9,225 nucleotides of DNA from Candidatus Pullichristensenella stercoripullorum (GCA_018712885.1 DVGE01000126.1:1-9225), one strand, 5' to 3'. Counted from the stretch's first letter, positions 1 through 6,636 are shown. The notes: generated from the letters alone by a model not told the origin. Translations and numbers: made by a program.

Positions 1-16
1 CGGACAGGAGGAGACC

Positions 17-1657
17 ATGCCGGAACTCAAGACAGCGTTCATCGCCAACATGCGCGCCCTGCTGGGAGAGGAGGCGGGCGCGTTTTTCCGCGCGCTGGAG
101 GAAGCGCCGTCGCTGGCGCTGCGGCCGCACCAGGGGATGGAGGCCGCGGCGCCGTTCATCGAAGGGGCCGTGCCGTGGGCGGAGGGCGGCTTTTACCTGC
201 GGCCGGGCGCGCGGCCCGGGGCGTCCGTGGCCCACTGGGCGGGGGCGTTTTACCTGCAGGAAGCCAGCGCCATGCTGCCGGCCGCGGCGCTTCAGGCAAA
301 GCCGGGCGAGCGCGTGCTCGACCTCTGCGCCGCGCCGGGGGGCAAGTCCTCGCAACTGGCCCTGGCCATGGGCGGCGAAGGGGTGCTCATCGCCAACGAG
401 GTGGACGCCGCCCGCGCCCGCGTGCTGGCCGCCAACCTGGAGCGGCTGGGCGTGACCAACGCCGTGGTGCTGAACGAAACGCCCGCGCGCCTCGCCGCGC
501 GCTGGCCGGGGTATTTCGACGCCGTGCTCGTGGACGCGCCCTGTTCCGGCGAGGGCATGTTCCGCCGCGAGGCGCAAAGCCGCGAGGCGTGGACGGACGC
601 CGCCCCGCGCGGCTGCGCGAAGCGCCAGGCGGAGATATTGGAAGCCGCGGCGAAGCTGGTGCGCCCCGGCGGGCGGCTTTTGTATTCCACCTGCACGTTC
701 AACGATGTGGAAAACGAGGGCAGCGTGGCGAATTTCCTCCAAGATCACGCGGACTTTGCCCCGGAGGAGTTCGCCCTGCCGGGGCTGGGCGCGTCCCGGG
801 GCGGCATGCTGCGCATCTGGCCGCAGCGCGCGCGCGGCGACGGCCAGTTCGCTGCCCTGCTGCGCCGCGCGGGGAGTGCCGGGGACGGGCCGGAGGCGCG
901 GGCCGGCGCTGGTTTGACTGCCGGGGAGGTTTTTGCGCGCGGGGACGGCGGGGGCGAAGCTGCCGGACGGCCTTTCGCGCGCGGTGATGGAGAAAAACGG
1001 GCGTGCGACGGCGCGGTCGATGCCGCTGGACGGCCTTTCGCGCGCGGCGATGGCGCGGAACAGGCGCCGGCCGGGGCCGGTTTGGACGCCGGGGAGGTTT
1101 TCGCGCGCGGGGGCGGCGCGGACGGTCCCGGGAGCCGGCCCTCCGTCCATCCCGCCGCCTCCATCGACATGTGGCTCGACGCGCTGCCCAAAGCGCGCCC
1201 CGCCCGACGCGCGGGCAAAACCGCGCCCGCGCCGGACGCGGCCGCGCTCCTTCGGGCGCTGGGAGAATGTGCCGTTGCCGCGCTGCCGGTCTCGCCGCAA
1301 AGCGCCCGCCTGCATCTGGAGGGCCGCCGCCTGATCGCCGCGCCGCTGGACGCGCCGGAACTGGACGGCCTGCGCGTCGTTTCCCCCGGCCTCGCCCTTT
1401 TGCGCGCCGAGACTGCCCGCGTGGAGCCGGAGCACGCCCTGGCCATGGCGCTTTTGCCGGGCATGGCGCGGCGCGCGGCGGCGCTGACGGAGGAAGAAGC
1501 CCTCGCCTTCATCGCCGGCGAAGCCCTGCCCCGCGAGGGTGAGGCGGGCTGGACGCTGGTCACGCACGCGGGCCTGCCCCTCGGCTGGGGCAAGCAGGCC
1601 GGAGGCATGCTGAAAAACCACGTGCCCAAGGGCCTAAGGGCGCGGCTGCACCCGTGA
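17..1657 (+). CDS. rsmF: RsmF-type 16S rRNA (cytosine-C5) methyltransferase, RsmB/NOP family
   Basis: SAM-dependent enzyme expected to make m5C in rRNA in the cytoplasm. Seen: an N-terminal RsmF-like region (about 1-90); a Rossmann methyltransferase domain (about 90-285) with SAM motif DLCAAPGGK (102-110), motif IV DAPCSGEGMFRR (C176) and motif VI STCTF with the nucleophile C226; and a C-terminal PUA-like region (about 475-541) ending in the family-typical GWGKQAGGMLKNHVPKG. Family knowledge: the motif VI Cys attacks cytosine and the motif IV Cys helps release product. Bacillota relatives are usually about 450-460 residues; this one is 546 because of a Gly/Ala/Arg-rich repetitive linker at about 286-375. 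The ATG has AGGAGG 5 nt upstream (6-11). It is the only + strand gene, convergent with the PemK-like gene. Family is certain; the exact target base is inferred, and other RsmB/NOP members cannot be excluded. Confidence 0.93.
   Translation: MPELKTAFIANMRALLGEEAGAFFRALEEAPSLALRPHQGMEAAAPFIEGAVPWAEGGFYLRPGARPGASVAHWAGAFYLQEASAMLPAAALQAKPGERVLDLCAAPGGKSSQLALAMGGEGVLIANEVDAARARVLAANLERLGVTNAVVLNETPARLAARWPGYFDAVLVDAPCSGEGMFRREAQSREAWTDAAPRGCAKRQAEILEAAAKLVRPGGRLLYSTCTFNDVENEGSVANFLQDHADFAPEEFALPGLGASRGGMLRIWPQRARGDGQFAALLRRAGSAGDGPEARAGAGLTAGEVFARGDGGGEAAGRPFARGDGEKRACDGAVDAAGRPFARGDGAEQAPAGAGLDAGEVFARGGGADGPGSRPSVHPAASIDMWLDALPKARPARRAGKTAPAPDAAALLRALGECAVAALPVSPQSARLHLEGRRLIAAPLDAPELDGLRVVSPGLALLRAETARVEPEHALAMALLPGMARRAAALTEEEALAFIAGEALPREGEAGWTLVTHAGLPLGWGKQAGGMLKNHVPKGLRARLHP
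908..1117 (+). repeat. ABBA direct-repeat insertion inside the rsmF coding sequence
   Basis: Two repeat types are arranged A-B-B-A. The A copies (908-949 and 1076-1117) match at 36 of 42 bases by eye. The B copies (959-990 and 1022-1053) match at 29 of 32 bases. All copies share a TTT(C/T)GCGCGCGG core and encode FARGDG or FARGGG at residues 306, 320, 341 and 362, spaced 14, 21 and 21 codons, so the frame is kept. The block sits between the methyltransferase domain and the C-terminal RNA-binding region. It reads as an in-frame expansion forming a flexible linker; no function can be assigned. Confidence 0.85.
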
Positions 1658-1673
1658 GGGGGGCAGAAAGCGG

Positions 1674-1705
1674 CGACGTCTTCACGGCCTTTCGTGAAGA
1701 CGTCG
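1674..1705. terminator. Perfect 13-bp hairpin between convergent genes, probable bidirectional terminator
   Basis: CGACGTCTTCACG (1674-1686) and its exact reverse complement (1693-1705) flank a 6-nt loop. It lies 17 nt after the rsmF stop and 22 nt before the PemK-like stop on the other strand. No clear T-run follows on either strand, so efficient intrinsic termination is an inference from position and stem strength. Confidence 0.6.
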
Positions 1706-1727
1706 TTCGCGTTCGATAGAGAGGGAG

Positions 1728-2069
1728 TCATCCAAAGCGCTTCTTCCGCTCCTGCTGAAAGCGCTGCATGCACGCCTGTATGCCCAATATATCGACGGGG
1801 TGCAATCTGCCGATGTATTCGCCGATCGCCTCGGGGCGCAGTTGGGCGATCTTGCGCACGCGCACGACGCTTTCTTTTGTCAGGCCGGCAAAGCCCCACT
1901 CCTGCAACGTGTAGTCATAGGGGTCGTCCAGGCGCGCCGCGTGGGAAGTGACGCGCAGCACCAGCACATACACCGTCCTGTCGCTGGCGATGACCACCGG
2001 GCGGCGCTTGCCCTGCAAAGCGTCCTCCTCGAAAGGGACGTCTGCCCAATACACATCCCAGCGGTTCAT
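1728..2069 (-). CDS. PemK/MazF-family toxin (predicted mRNA endoribonuclease)
   Basis: This 113-residue protein has the PemK/MazF fold signature: an N-terminal strand RWDVYWADVPF, then GKRRPVVIAS (21-29) carrying the conserved Arg (R22/R23), then the RVTSHA strand (39-44) with the Thr/Ser of the active site, then GLTKESVVRVRKIAQL and a C-terminal helix starting near IGRLHPVDILGI. The family usually cleaves mRNA and is held in check by a cognate antitoxin. The usual catalytic Arg and Thr are present, so it looks intact. Its ATG overlaps the stop of the upstream Panacea gene in an ATGA, so translation is probably coupled; a GGTGG lies 7 nt before the ATG. It is the last gene of the - strand train, before the convergent hairpin. 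Toxicity is inferred from family and pairing. An alternative is a domesticated PemK-like regulator. Confidence 0.85.
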   Translation of the reverse strand: MNRWDVYWADVPFEEDALQGKRRPVVIASDRTVYVLVLRVTSHAARLDDPYDYTLQEWGFAGLTKESVVRVRKIAQLRPEAIGEYIGRLHPVDILGIQACMQRFQQERKKRFG

Positions 2070-2560
2070 AGGACTTCCACCGGATAGCCGTCCAGTATAT
2101 CGTCAAAGGAGGGCAATGGCTCCTTGCCGGCAAAGTAGGCCTGTATCTCGTTGCACGGTATCTCCGCGGACTTGCCCGCCCGGCTCCACGGCGCGTTGGG
2201 GGCGTGAGAGAGCTCGACGAGCGCGCTTGTGGAATACATGCCGTATTCCCGGGCCACGTCCAGCAGCAGGTCGTATTCCTCGGGCGTAAAAGCGCCGGCG
2301 GCGGGCGGCTCGGCCGAAGAGATGCCCTCCCGCCCGTATCCCTTGTAGGCGCGATAGACCTCCGGCACGACCGGGCCGTAGGGCCACGCTTCGATGGAAG
2401 CGTCGAACAGGGGCTGTCCAAAGCGCGCCAAATGCCACCCCTGCGCAAAATACAGGAGCTTTTGCAGGCGCAGATTCGTCATCAGGTCGCCGCGGTCCAA
2501 GTCGTTTTGCCGCTTGGCAAGGTCGATGAAGAAGCGGGCTACGTCCTGAACATCTGCCAT
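2066..2560 (-). CDS. Panacea-domain (SocA/GepA-like, DUF4065) antitoxin
   Basis: This 164-residue protein has the Panacea-domain hallmarks in order: MTNLRLQKLLYFAQGWHL (27-44), FDASIEAWPYGPVVPEVYRAY (52-72), an ALVELSH...PW segment (113-125) and a final I..NEIQAYF helix (134-143). Panacea proteins are known as antitoxins that pair with many unrelated toxins in two-gene operons; others (SocA, GepA) act in proteolytic adaptor or phage-linked contexts. Here it is the first gene of a bicistron and overlaps the PemK-like toxin by 4 nt, the usual antitoxin-first order. The start is secured by a strong GAAAGGAGG 9 nt before the ATG (2570-2578). The 85-nt gap to the upstream HAD gene could hold its own promoter, but no convincing hexamers were seen. 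Domain call is firm; partner neutralisation is inferred from the layout. Confidence 0.88.
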   Translation of the reverse strand: MADVQDVARFFIDLAKRQNDLDRGDLMTNLRLQKLLYFAQGWHLARFGQPLFDASIEAWPYGPVVPEVYRAYKGYGREGISSAEPPAAGAFTPEEYDLLLDVAREYGMYSTSALVELSHAPNAPWSRAGKSAEIPCNEIQAYFAGKEPLPSFDDILDGYPVEVL

Positions 2561-2631
2561 TTTTCGCCGCCTCCTTTCACGGGTCTCCCCTGTTTATCTT
2601 CTCCACGTTGAACGCTTTATCCTCTTTTTGT

Positions 2632-2640
2632 CCCCCCCCC
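2632..2640. repeat. Homopolymer tract of nine C (+) / nine G (-)
   Basis: The run sits 5 nt after the HAD stop codon, inside the 85-nt gap before the Panacea gene. It is the longest single-base run noticed in the window. Length change here would not alter any protein but could affect the 5' region of the toxin-antitoxin mRNA. It is also a place where assembly errors are common. Confidence 0.8.
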
Positions 2641-2645
2641 AGCCG

Positions 2646-3311
2646 TCAGTTTTCCTCCAAAAACGCCGCCAGCTCCGCCACGCTGTCAAAGGCGCGGTCG
2701 GCGAGCGGGCGCACGGCTTTTCCCACGGCGGGGGCGGTGTGCGACCAGCCGGCGTAGGCTGAGGGCACGCCGCAGGCGGCGGCCATGGCAAGACCGGGGG
2801 AGAGGTCGTCCACCAGCAGCGCTTCCTCCGGCCGCAGGCCAAGGACGCGCAGCGTCTCTTCCAGGGGCCAGGGATGCGGCTTGCGCCGCGCTTCGGGCTG
2901 TTCCCAGCCGAAGACGAGGTCGGGTTCAAAGCCGAACAATTCCCGGTAGTGGCGCAGAATGACCTCCCGCTCGGAATGGGAGATGACGGACACGCGCCCG
3001 CCCCGCGCGCGGAAGGACGCAAACAGCGCCGCGAAGCCCGGATAGGCCGCCGGCGTGCGTGTGCGCGTGTATTTGCGCCAGATGTCCTGCTGGACGCGCA
3101 ACTCCTCCGCGTTCAGGCAGAGCACGTTGGTCAGGAGCGCCTGTATGCCCGGCGCGCAGCTGCAGGCGATGAACTCGTCAAAGCCCATGCCGGCGCGCTC
3201 GGGGCGCAGCAGGCGCATGGCCTCCACAAAGGAAGGGTAATGGATGTCCGGCGAGGACATGACCACCGTATCGTCGTGATCCAGCGCCAGGCACTTTATG
3301 CGCGCGCACAT
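2646..3311 (-). CDS. HAD-superfamily hydrolase (phosphoglycolate-phosphatase-like)
   Basis: This 221-residue cytoplasmic protein carries all four HAD motifs: DHDDT (nucleophile D11, acid/base D13), S111 in VSVISHS, K144 in RRKPHP, and the Mg-binding acidic pair D168/D169 in LVDDLSPG. A helical cap domain lies between motifs I and II (about 18-95). This fits a small-molecule phosphatase of the subclass I, phosphoglycolate-phosphatase-like type; the substrate cannot be read from sequence. The ATG lies only 8 nt after the stop of the upstream DRTGG gene and has no Shine-Dalgarno match, so translational coupling is likely. It is the last gene of the close-packed run starting at the SPOR gene. A link to the hydrogenase-like module is only positional. 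Confidence 0.88.
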   Translation of the reverse strand: MCARIKCLALDHDDTVVMSSPDIHYPSFVEAMRLLRPERAGMGFDEFIACSCAPGIQALLTNVLCLNAEELRVQQDIWRKYTRTRTPAAYPGFAALFASFRARGGRVSVISHSEREVILRHYRELFGFEPDLVFGWEQPEARRKPHPWPLEETLRVLGLRPEEALLVDDLSPGLAMAAACGVPSAYAGWSHTAPAVGKAVRPLADRAFDSVAELAAFLEEN

Positions 3312-3319
3312 GGGAGAGA

Positions 3320-3655
3320 TCAGGCGATGCCCTTTTCGTGCATGCGGCCGGCGACGTGGTAGGCGCTTAAGTCGGTGGTGATGAGGGCCACGCCCTCCTC
3401 CTCGGCCTTTTCGATCACATCCGCGCCAAACTGCACGCCCTCGGCGGCGATGACGCAGCTCATGTCGGCCAGCACCGCCACGGCCACCACGTTCATGTGC
3501 GCCTGCACCGTGGCCCAGGCCATGCCCTCCCTGCCCTTGGCCATCACCCAGCTCAAAAGGTCGCAGGTATAGCCGCAGGTGACTTCGCGCGATGTGTCCA
3601 CGGTCTTGGTCTGCACCGTGCCGTCGATGAGCGCGGCGACTTCCTGAATGGTCAT
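3320..3655 (-). CDS. DRTGG-domain protein (second copy, downstream of the hydrogenase-like gene)
   Basis: Small 111-residue protein of the DRTGG-like family; these appear as stand-alone genes next to [FeFe]-hydrogenase-like proteins and anti-sigma-type ATPases in Clostridia and Thermotogae. It is paralogous to the DRTGG protein at 5418-5774: both have a short N-terminal helix (TIQEVAALI here, TEIQALL there), a C/S-D-(L/V)-L segment near residue 32, and a C-terminal EEGVALITTD / DAGIAVVMTE strand followed by a GR(M/L) helix. Two ATGs compete. The upstream one (3661) would have GGAGG only 2 nt away, whereas 3655 has it 8 nt away, so 3655 is preferred; using 3661 adds Met-Tyr. The gap after the hydrogenase-like stop is 18 nt. 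The domain probably binds a ligand or partner; the ligand is unknown. Confidence 0.82.
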   Translation of the reverse strand: MTIQEVAALIDGTVQTKTVDTSREVTCGYTCDLLSWVMAKGREGMAWATVQAHMNVVAVAVLADMSCVIAAEGVQFGADVIEKAEEEGVALITTDLSAYHVAGRMHEKGIA

Positions 3656-3673
3656 ATACATATCCTCCGTCGT

Positions 3674-4981
3674 TTATTCTCGGGTCGCTTCGGCCATTTC
3701 CACCATTTGGGAAGCCATGAAGCTGAGGCGTTCCTTGAGCAGGTGGATGCAGTTGAGCTCCGTGGCGAAGCCCTGCACCACGTCCTCGGCCAGCGCCTGA
3801 CAGGTGGGCGAGCCGCAGCTGCCGCAGTCCAGCCCGGGAAGCTGCTTGCGCAATTCGCCGATGCGGGCCATTTTCTCCATCGCCACCTTGAAATCCTCGT
3901 CCAGGCGGGTGTTCTCAAAGGGTTTGAGCGGCTCTTCGAAGTAGATGGCGTCGCGCAGATCGTCCAGCTCCTTGTCCGGTATCTTCTGCTCCGGCCGCGT
4001 CTTGGGCAGCATTTGCGCCAGCAGGCGGATGCGGTTGCGGGCGATGAACATGTTCTCAAACGTCAGCGGGCCGCCTACGCAGCCGCCCAGGCAGGCCAGC
4101 CCTTCAAAGTAGCGCACTTCGGGCAGGCGGTTGTTTTCGATCTCCTCCAATACGCGGATGACGTTGTCGATGCCGTCCACGGCCAGCGCCTCGTTTTCGC
4201 CGATGGCCAGCGCCTCGCCGCCCGTGCGCGCCCAGTTGACGCCGAAGGAGGTAGCGGAGAAGTGGGCCAGGTCGGGCTTGATGTTGCCCTTGCGCAAAAG
4301 CTCGGAGAGCACGCCGTAGACCTCCAGAAAGGAGATGGCGCCGCTGACCGCGCTGGTCTTGTGGCCCAGCGGGTTGCGGATGGCGGTCATCTTCGCCGCG
4401 CAGGGGGTGATGAAGAAGCAGCCCACGTCCTTGTCATTCACGCCGCGCTCGGCGCAGAAGCGGCGGCGCGCTTCGATGGCGGCCACTTCCATGGGGCTTT
4501 TGACGTCCACGATGTTGTCGATCAGCTCGGGAAAGCGCGTCTGGATCAGCCGCACCACCGCCGGGCAGCTCGAGGAGATCAGCGGGCGCGGGACATCCGG
4601 CTCCTTCATTTTTTCCATGATCGCGCGGCTGACGATGTCGGCCCCGTGCGCCACTTCGCACACGTAGTCAAAGCCCATCATCTTCAGCGCCGTGGGGATG
4701 GCGGCCGCGGCGCGCAGGTCCTTGAACTGGCCGTAGAGCGCGGGCGCGGGCAGGGCGATCTTGTACGGGTAGCGGTTGATGGCCGAGAGGGGGTTGGTGG
4801 TGGCGACCTTGGCGTGGTGCTCGCAGACGCGGATGCACTCGCCGCAGTCTATGCAGCGCTCGTCGATGATGCGCGCGCGCCGTTCGCGGATGCGGATGGC
4901 CTCCGTGGGGCAGCGCTTCAGGCACGCCGTGCAGCCCACACACTTGGCCACGTCCAGCGTCACGGAATGGAATTTGTTCAT
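3674..4981 (-). CDS. [FeFe]-hydrogenase-like iron-sulfur protein, probable sensory (HydS-like, group C/D type)
   Basis: 435 residues. Domains in order: two 4Fe-4S ferredoxin motifs (C14/17/20/24 and C43/46/49/53); an [FeFe]-hydrogenase large-subunit C-terminal domain (about 75-325); and a C-terminal Fe-S domain with C386-x2-C389-x4-C394-x16-C411. All four Cys ligands for the H-cluster are present: C139 in L1, C194 in L2, C297 and C301 in L3. The catalytic surroundings differ from true hydrogenases. L1 reads SSSCP instead of TSCCP, so the proton-relay Cys is Ser138. L2 is TPCAAKMTAI, lacking the usual final Glu. L3 has Leu (GLAC) where Met is usual. These changes match putative H2-sensing proteins such as HydS. 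The start has AGGGA 9 nt upstream. Neighbours are a GHKL ATPase and two DRTGG proteins, with no catalytic hydrogenase subunit in the window. A sensory or regulatory role is inferred. Confidence 0.88.
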   Translation of the reverse strand: MNKFHSVTLDVAKCVGCTACLKRCPTEAIRIRERRARIIDERCIDCGECIRVCEHHAKVATTNPLSAINRYPYKIALPAPALYGQFKDLRAAAAIPTALKMMGFDYVCEVAHGADIVSRAIMEKMKEPDVPRPLISSSCPAVVRLIQTRFPELIDNIVDVKSPMEVAAIEARRRFCAERGVNDKDVGCFFITPCAAKMTAIRNPLGHKTSAVSGAISFLEVYGVLSELLRKGNIKPDLAHFSATSFGVNWARTGGEALAIGENEALAVDGIDNVIRVLEEIENNRLPEVRYFEGLACLGGCVGGPLTFENMFIARNRIRLLAQMLPKTRPEQKIPDKELDDLRDAIYFEEPLKPFENTRLDEDFKVAMEKMARIGELRKQLPGLDCGSCGSPTCQALAEDVVQGFATELNCIHLLKERLSFMASQMVEMAEATRE

Positions 4982-4995
4982 TGCATCTCGTCCCT

Positions 4996-5421
4996 TCAGA
5001 CGCAGAAGAATTTCATGTGTATGTTGGTGCCGACGCCCACCTTGGAGCGAATGTCAAATTCGTCGGCGTTGCGCTTCATGTTGGGAAGGCCCATGCCGGC
5101 GCCGAAGCCGAGCGTGCGCACCTCGTCCGAGGCGGTGGACCAGCCTTCCTGCATGGCAAGGTCGAGGTCGGGGATGCCGGGGCCGCGGTCGGATACGTCC
5201 AGGGTGACGCTCTCCGGCTCGATAAAGATCTCCATCTGCCCGCCCAGGGAGTGGATGACCAGATTGAGCTCCACCTCATACGAGGCCACGGACACGCGGC
5301 GGATCACCTGGCTGGGCACGCCCAGTTTGCGCAGCATGCGCTTGATGGTGCCGGAGACCTCGCCGGCGGTCTCAAAAGCGCCCTTTTCGACGGGGTAGAC
5401 TTCGTGGATCAGTTCGCTCAT
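4996..5421 (-). CDS. ATP-binding protein, anti-sigma-factor / GHKL (HATPase_c) type
   Basis: This stand-alone 141-residue GHKL ATPase domain resembles RsbW/SpoIIAB anti-sigma kinases. Seen: the N-box E49xxxN53xxxH57 in SYEVELNLVIHS, the G1 box DRGPGIPD (78-85) and the G2 box GFGAGMGLPN (105-114). It has no dimerisation/phosphoacceptor region or membrane segment, so it is not a complete sensor histidine kinase. The known family binds ATP and either phosphorylates an anti-sigma antagonist or acts as a small switch. Its start overlaps the preceding DRTGG stop in an ATGA, and the hydrogenase-like gene begins 14 nt after its stop, so the three are very likely cotranslated. Output partner unknown: no sigma factor or STAS-type antagonist gene lies in the window, and a DRTGG protein may fill the partner role. 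Confidence 0.87.
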   Translation of the reverse strand: MSELIHEVYPVEKGAFETAGEVSGTIKRMLRKLGVPSQVIRRVSVASYEVELNLVIHSLGGQMEIFIEPESVTLDVSDRGPGIPDLDLAMQEGWSTASDEVRTLGFGAGMGLPNMKRNADEFDIRSKVGVGTNIHMKFFCV

Positions 5422-5774
5422 TGCCTGCGCCGCCCCGTTCCACCCGGGAGCCCGGCGGCGTAGAGCCGCCCGCAGGCATCGTAGAGCGTGTATTCGGTCA
5501 TCACGACCGCGATGCCGGCGTCCTCCGCCATATTCAGCACTTCTTCGTTGGGCAGCTTGCCGCGCACGAAGATGATCATCATCACGTCCAGCAGTTCCGC
5601 CGTGCGCACGGTGTGCGGGTTGGTCAGGCCCGTAAGCAGCACCATCCTGTCCTTGGGGAAGGCCAGCACATCGCTCATCATGTCCGAGCCGCAGGCGGTG
5701 AGGATCTCCTCCTCCGGCAGCGGGCCGACGAGTACGGTGGCGTTGAGCAACGCTTGGATCTCTGTGGCTTTCAA
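5418..5774 (-). CDS. DRTGG-domain protein (first copy, TTG start)
   Basis: This 118-residue protein is paralogous to the DRTGG protein at 3320-3655. Shared features are the N-terminal TEIQALL helix, the SDVLAF segment near residue 34, the LTGLTNPHTVRTAELLDV core and the closing DAGIAVVMTEYTLYDACGRLYAAGL unit. The start is TTG. A good AAAGGAG lies 8 nt upstream and a stop of the preceding gene lies just before it in the same frame, so no upstream start is possible; the next Met is residue 32, well inside the domain. It overlaps the ATPase start by 4 nt. The Gly/Arg-rich tail (110-118) is absent from the second copy. A ligand-binding or protein-contact role within the ATPase/hydrogenase-like module is inferred from context. 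Confidence 0.84.
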   Translation of the reverse strand: MKATEIQALLNATVLVGPLPEEEILTACGSDMMSDVLAFPKDRMVLLTGLTNPHTVRTAELLDVMMIIFVRGKLPNEEVLNMAEDAGIAVVMTEYTLYDACGRLYAAGLPGGTGRRRQ

Positions 5775-5792
5775 GAAACCAACTCCTTTGTC

Positions 5793-6599
5793 TTAGAGGG
5801 CGTTGAGGTCGCGCAGGTAGCGCATGTGCTCCAGGGTGATGTTAATGCTATTATACTTGATTTTCGCGGAAAGGGAAAGAGTGTTTTGTGTATTTTCGCC
5901 CGAAAGCACAAAAAGAGAGGCGCGGAATTGTTCCGCCATGGCAAGCAGGCGGGCGGTGACGGGGTTTTCCTGCGCGCCGGACACGCTGCGCAGGCGGGAA
6001 AGGATGTCTTCCAGGCGGCTGGCGGCCACGCTGAGCAGCGTGCGCGCCGCGCCGGAGTCGGTCTCGCCGCGGTCGAGCTGCAGGGCGAGGTCGCGCGTTT
6101 CCCCGGCGAGATCGCGCAAAAGCGCCTCCGCCCCGGTGACGAGGGCGATGTCCGCCTCCGCCGCGGTGACGCGCAGCCGCGCGCCGTCGGCGTGTTCTTC
6201 GTAGACCGCGCAATCGAGGCCCTCGCTCTGCGAAAGCGCGCGGGCGACGCTTTCCGCCTCGGCCCTGTCTTCATAGACGGCGCCGAGCACGAGAAAGCCG
6301 TCCGCCGTTTCAAGCACATAGCCCGCCGCGCCCCGGGGCGTGTAGCGCGCCGCCTCGATGCGCGCCTCCGTATCCGTCTCAAAGCGCCCGAGGGACACGA
6401 AATAGGCCTCCGCCGCGGCGAAGGAGGTCTCCTCGGTGACGCGCGGCGCGCCGCTGTTCGAGTCGATGGCCGCCTCCGGCGCGGCGGCAAGCCCGAGCGT
6501 GAGAAGATAGACGCAGAGCATGGTCAGCATCAGCGCCAGCGTCCAGGAAAGCGCGCTGGGCCGGTCGCGCCGCACGCGCACACGCGCGTTTTCAGGCAT
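5793..6599 (-). CDS. Membrane-anchored protein with SPOR-like domain
   Basis: The predicted product is 268 residues: a short basic N-terminus (VRVRRDRP), one transmembrane segment (about 17-39), an extracytoplasmic SPOR-like region (about 61-145) with an AYFVSLGRFETDTEARIEA start and a second half-repeat GFLVLGAVYEDRAEAESVA, then a helical C-terminal region (about 147-268). SPOR domains are known to bind denuded peptidoglycan glycans at division or sporulation septa. Start choice: the ATG at 6599 has AAGGGGG 7 nt upstream and directly precedes the charged-plus-hydrophobic anchor. The reading frame stays open to 6842, but that extension is low-complexity translation of the repeat region. The stop lies 18 nt before the DRTGG start, in the same frame. 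It may belong to the same operon, which is an unusual neighbour for a redox-sensing module. SPOR assignment is by pattern only. Confidence 0.78.
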   Translation of the reverse strand: MPENARVRVRRDRPSALSWTLALMLTMLCVYLLTLGLAAAPEAAIDSNSGAPRVTEETSFAAAEAYFVSLGRFETDTEARIEAARYTPRGAAGYVLETADGFLVLGAVYEDRAEAESVARALSQSEGLDCAVYEEHADGARLRVTAAEADIALVTGAEALLRDLAGETRDLALQLDRGETDSGAARTLLSVAASRLEDILSRLRSVSGAQENPVTARLLAMAEQFRASLFVLSGENTQNTLSLSAKIKYNSINITLEHMRYLRDLNAL

Positions 6600-6636
6600 G
6601 GGCACACCCCCTTGGGGAAGTATATGCAGGCCGGGG

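Noticed and set aside
935..1117. Three RGD tripeptides in the RsmF linker as cell-adhesion motifs
   Set aside because: They arise from the repeated FARGDG unit in a cytoplasmic rRNA-modifying enzyme, so an adhesion role is not credible.
745..1899. 384-residue - strand open frame opposite rsmF
   Set aside because: Ser/Ala/Arg/Pro-rich antisense shadow that crosses the convergent hairpin and the end of the PemK-like gene. The rsmF motifs are unambiguous.
3497..5398. 633-residue + strand open frame
   Set aside because: It is antisense to the hydrogenase-like, ATPase and DRTGG genes, which have clear family motifs. Its composition is His/Ala/Arg-rich, as expected for a shadow frame in GC-rich DNA.
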